From Candidatus Aminicenantota bacterium (GTDB lineage Bacteria > Acidobacteriota > Aminicenantia > UBA2199), in assembly GCA_023136725.1 (NCBI GenBank), contig JAGLQR010000087.1, forward strand, positions 1 through 7,071: 7,071 nucleotides of DNA, given 5' to 3'. The position numbers and the translations under genes are program-made. The notes below the pieces were generated by a model. It made no database searches. It saw nothing but the letters and a program-made list of their open reading frames with translations, and was not told the DNA's origin. This document shows positions 5,334 through 7,071 of this stretch, in pieces. How positions within the stretch are numbered: the stretch's first letter is position 1; every line of letters begins with the position of its first letter.

Positions 5334-5358
5334 AATCAATTCCTGTTACAGTTACAAT
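5330..5358 (+). promoter_or_regulatory. Putative sigma70-type promoter for the methyltransferase gene
   Basis: TTGAAA (5330-5335, 5 of 6 to TTGACA) and TACAAT (5353-5358, 5 of 6 to TATAAT) are separated by 17 nt, the optimal spacing. Transcription would begin about 5365-5366, only 2-3 nt before the ATG at 5368. This fits with the absence of any SD there. AT-rich sequence yields chance matches, so this is a moderate call. Confidence 0.4.
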
Positions 5359-5367
5359 TATAAAACA

Positions 5368-6063
5368 ATGAATTGGAAATTAAGATTAGGTGACTTTCTG
5401 TTTAAATACAGATCATTTACTCCTGTACCTCTGATAATAATAGTATTTGTATTTTTTAAACCTCAAATAAGCCCTGTAAATAATGTCCTATTGCTTGCTG
5501 CAGGATTTTTTATAATGATCTCTGGTGAATTGATCAGGGTGATCTCTGTTGGATTCTCATTTACCGGAACTTCCGGGAGAGAGAATTTTCTAAGGGCTGA
5601 CAGCCTTAATGTATCCGGTATCTATTCTGTAGTAAGAAATCCTTTATATATAGGGAACCTTCTTATCTATTCAGGACTTCTAATAGTTTATTCAAACTTA
5701 TTTGCACTTATATTTTTCGATATTCTCCTGATTGTTCAGTATTATTTTATTATTTTATCCGAAGAAGAATTTTTAAAAAACACCTATGGAGATGAATATT
5801 CAGAATACAAAGAAAGTGTGAACTCCATTCTGCCGGGATTTGGAAGATATAAGAAACCTGAAAATAAGTTTGACAGGCTGAAAGTGATTTTCAAGGAGAA
5901 TGATTCTGTATTCAATGCACTTGTAATATTCGGGGTTATTATATTGTATAAAGGATATACCTTATCAGGTAAGTTGACTAATGGTAAATCTTTTGCAATT
6001 TATTTCGGTGTACTTATAATTTCCTATATTCTTATCAAATTATTAAAGACAAGACTATTCTAG
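5368..6063 (+). CDS. Integral membrane methyltransferase, ICMT/PEMT family
   Basis: The 231-residue protein is rich in hydrophobic helices (about 18-30, 37-58, 96-109, 110-130, 182-196 and 207-225). It carries the SAM-binding signature of isoprenylcysteine carboxyl-methyltransferase/phospholipid methyltransferase-like proteins. GIYSVVRNPLYIGNLLIYSG (84-103) contains the conserved RNPLY (90-94), followed by EEEFLKNTYGDEYSEY (132-147) and the VNSILPGF turn. Bacterial members methylate unidentified lipid, isoprenoid or protein-thiol acceptors at the inner membrane. Bacteria lack classical CaaX substrates, so the substrate is not known. The last 70 or so residues, with two more predicted helices, extend beyond the usual motif region. 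The ATG lacks an SD but follows a promoter-like sequence. The preceding hydrolase stop is 34 nt upstream, and the gene ends 31 nt from a convergent gene. Confidence 0.75.
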   Translation: MNWKLRLGDFLFKYRSFTPVPLIIIVFVFFKPQISPVNNVLLLAAGFFIMISGELIRVISVGFSFTGTSGRENFLRADSLNVSGIYSVVRNPLYIGNLLIYSGLLIVYSNLFALIFFDILLIVQYYFIILSEEEFLKNTYGDEYSEYKESVNSILPGFGRYKKPENKFDRLKVIFKENDSVFNALVIFGVIILYKGYTLSGKLTNGKSFAIYFGVLIISYILIKLLKTRLF

Positions 6064-6094
6064 AATCTTTCCAGGCTGGAATTAAAGTTCTCTC

Positions 6095-7071
6095 CTATTT
6101 TTCTTTAAATGTATTAGTTTTGCAATCAGGGCATATTGTATGAGTAACGCTGGCGTCTGAATACTCTTTTATGTATTCTTCCATCGGGTTCCATTTGTTG
6201 TTCTTATCCCTCACTTTCTTGCAGGAAGAACAGACGGGAAGCAATCCAGTCAGTGTTTTTACTTCAAAGAGTGCTTTTTCCAATTCCTCTGTTCTGTCCT
6301 CAAGGGTTGTATTCAGGATGAGGAGTTTTTTGTTTGCTCCGGATTTGATCTTGTAGGCAAAATAGATCAGAACCAGAATACAAAACAGAAGGAGTGAAAG
6401 CAGGATGAACAATTGCTGTATTTGCTTCTGGTTTAAAATATCCCTGCTCTTTAGCTCATTTTCCTTTTCTAGAAATTTTATTCTATGATCCATCTTTTCA
6501 ATTTCATAAGATATTTTCAGCTCTTCAATTTTATCTCTGCTCTTTTCATTTATGAATTTTTCTCTTGTTTTTGTGTATTCACTATAAGATTCCAGTGATT
6601 GTTTGTAATCTCCCTGATTCTTCTGAATTTCAGAGGTCAATAATAGTATTTCACTTGTAAGTTTATTTGATCCGATTTCTCTTGACAGTGCAAGACTATT
6701 TACAGCATGAGGTAGTGCTTTGTTATTGTCTCCCATACTCATATAAAGTTCTGAAAGGATCTTAAGTGTGAATGCTATTTCCCATTTATCATTTAATTTA
6801 ACTTTTATCTTTACAGAATTTAGCAGGTATTCTTCCCCCCTCTCCATTTCACCTTTTTTCATATAAATGCGCCCCATATTAGTAAAAACTGAAGCCATTC
6901 TTTTTTTATTATCCAGTTCAATTGCTATTTTTTCTGCATTTTTTGTAAACTTCAGGCTTTTTTCCATATCATTCAAATAAAAATATGTCTGCCCGATATT
7001 ATTTAGTGCATTTCCTATCCCTTCTTTGTCTCCCAGTTTCTCCTTTATTTTTAAAGATTCCATGTAATATT
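6095..7071 (-). CDS. TPR-coiled coil-TM protein with C-terminal C4 zinc-ribbon-like domain (N-terminus outside window)
   Basis: The frame stays open through the window edge. The ATG at 7063-7061 is preceded in frame by Tyr-Tyr codons, and YYMESLKIKEKLGDK is itself TPR sequence, so that Met is internal and the gene is partial. Numbering from it, four TPR units at roughly 40-residue spacing cover about 17-173. A charged coiled coil (about 174-213), one transmembrane helix (about 217-237) and a second short coiled coil (about 246-272) follow. The C-terminal domain is GLLPVCSSCKKVRD...W...EEYI...H...CPDC. Its Cys278, Cys281, Cys311 and Cys314, with nearby His308, look like a metal site. The same C4 domain is often found after response-regulator or PAS modules, and its function is unknown to me. 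No histidine kinase, ATPase or GGDEF domain is present. A sensory or scaffolding role is inferred from architecture only. The gene is convergent with the methyltransferase gene. Confidence 0.8.
   Translation of the reverse strand, partial: YYMESLKIKEKLGDKEGIGNALNNIGQTYFYLNDMEKSLKFTKNAEKIAIELDNKKRMASVFTNMGRIYMKKGEMERGEEYLLNSVKIKVKLNDKWEIAFTLKILSELYMSMGDNNKALPHAVNSLALSREIGSNKLTSEILLLTSEIQKNQGDYKQSLESYSEYTKTREKFINEKSRDKIEELKISYEIEKMDHRIKFLEKENELKSRDILNQKQIQQLFILLSLLLFCILVLIYFAYKIKSGANKKLLILNTTLEDRTEELEKALFEVKTLTGLLPVCSSCKKVRDKNNKWNPMEEYIKEYSDASVTHTICPDCKTNTFKEK

Noticed and set aside
6064..6094. Possible bidirectional terminator between the convergent genes
   Set aside because: Only a 5-bp stem (TTCCA/TGGAA at 6069-6081) with a 3-nt loop is present, and the T-rich stretch comes about 16 nt later; too weak to call.
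6560..7060. Roughly 120-bp periodic similarity on the - strand
   Set aside because: It is explained by tandem TPR units of about 40 residues in the encoded protein, not by a DNA-level repeat or CRISPR array.
7061..7063. ATG as the true start of the TPR gene
   Set aside because: The frame is open to the window edge with TPR-like Tyr-Tyr codons upstream, so this Met is most likely internal.

Overview
This window is the distal end of a bacterial ribosomal-protein (alpha) operon, followed by a short run of accessory genes. The order is rpmJ(end)-rpsM-rpsK-rpsD-rpoA-rplQ-tRNA-Gly(CCC)-bactofilin-lipM-like-PgaB-type glycoside hydrolase-ICMT-like methyltransferase, all on the + strand. A convergent TPR/zinc-ribbon membrane protein on the - strand runs off the right edge. 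The DNA is AT-rich. The ribosomal genes use clear Shine-Dalgarno (SD) sequences, and two of them start with TTG. Lys/Ile/Glu-rich proteins, a bactofilin, a tRNA without encoded CCA and a TPR-coiled coil-TM signalling protein ending in a 'LLPVCSSCKK' C4 domain would suit an AT-rich member of the FCB group or a related candidate phylum. That placement is an inference from style, not a phylogenetic result.

Positions 1-2982 are the translation/transcription block. Genes are separated by 11-12 nt or overlap by 1 nt (rpoA/rplQ TAATG), and no internal leader or terminator is visible, so it reads as one transcript. A glycine tRNA with anticodon CCC sits 8 nt after rplQ and 25 nt before the preferred bactofilin start. 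It is probably processed from the same primary transcript.

Positions 3008-6063 hold four same-strand genes: a bactofilin cytoskeletal protein, a LipM-type octanoyltransferase (lipoate metabolism), a secreted stand-alone GHL13/PgaB C-terminal-like glycoside hydrolase, and an integral-membrane ICMT/PEMT-family methyltransferase. The hydrolase start overlaps the end of lipM by 32 nt. The methyltransferase has no SD, but a good sigma70-like promoter match lies directly before its ATG, which suggests a leaderless transcript. Bactofilin, hydrolase and methyltransferase may all act at the envelope, but no functional link is demonstrated.

Positions 6095-7071 (- strand) encode the C-terminal part of a TPR-coiled coil-TM-C4 zinc-ribbon protein that has no kinase or cyclase domain. 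No CRISPR array, insertion sequence or defence system is visible. The most notable details are two substitutions at normally conserved RpoA positions, the tRNA embedded in the operon, and the unusual gene neighbourhood after rplQ.
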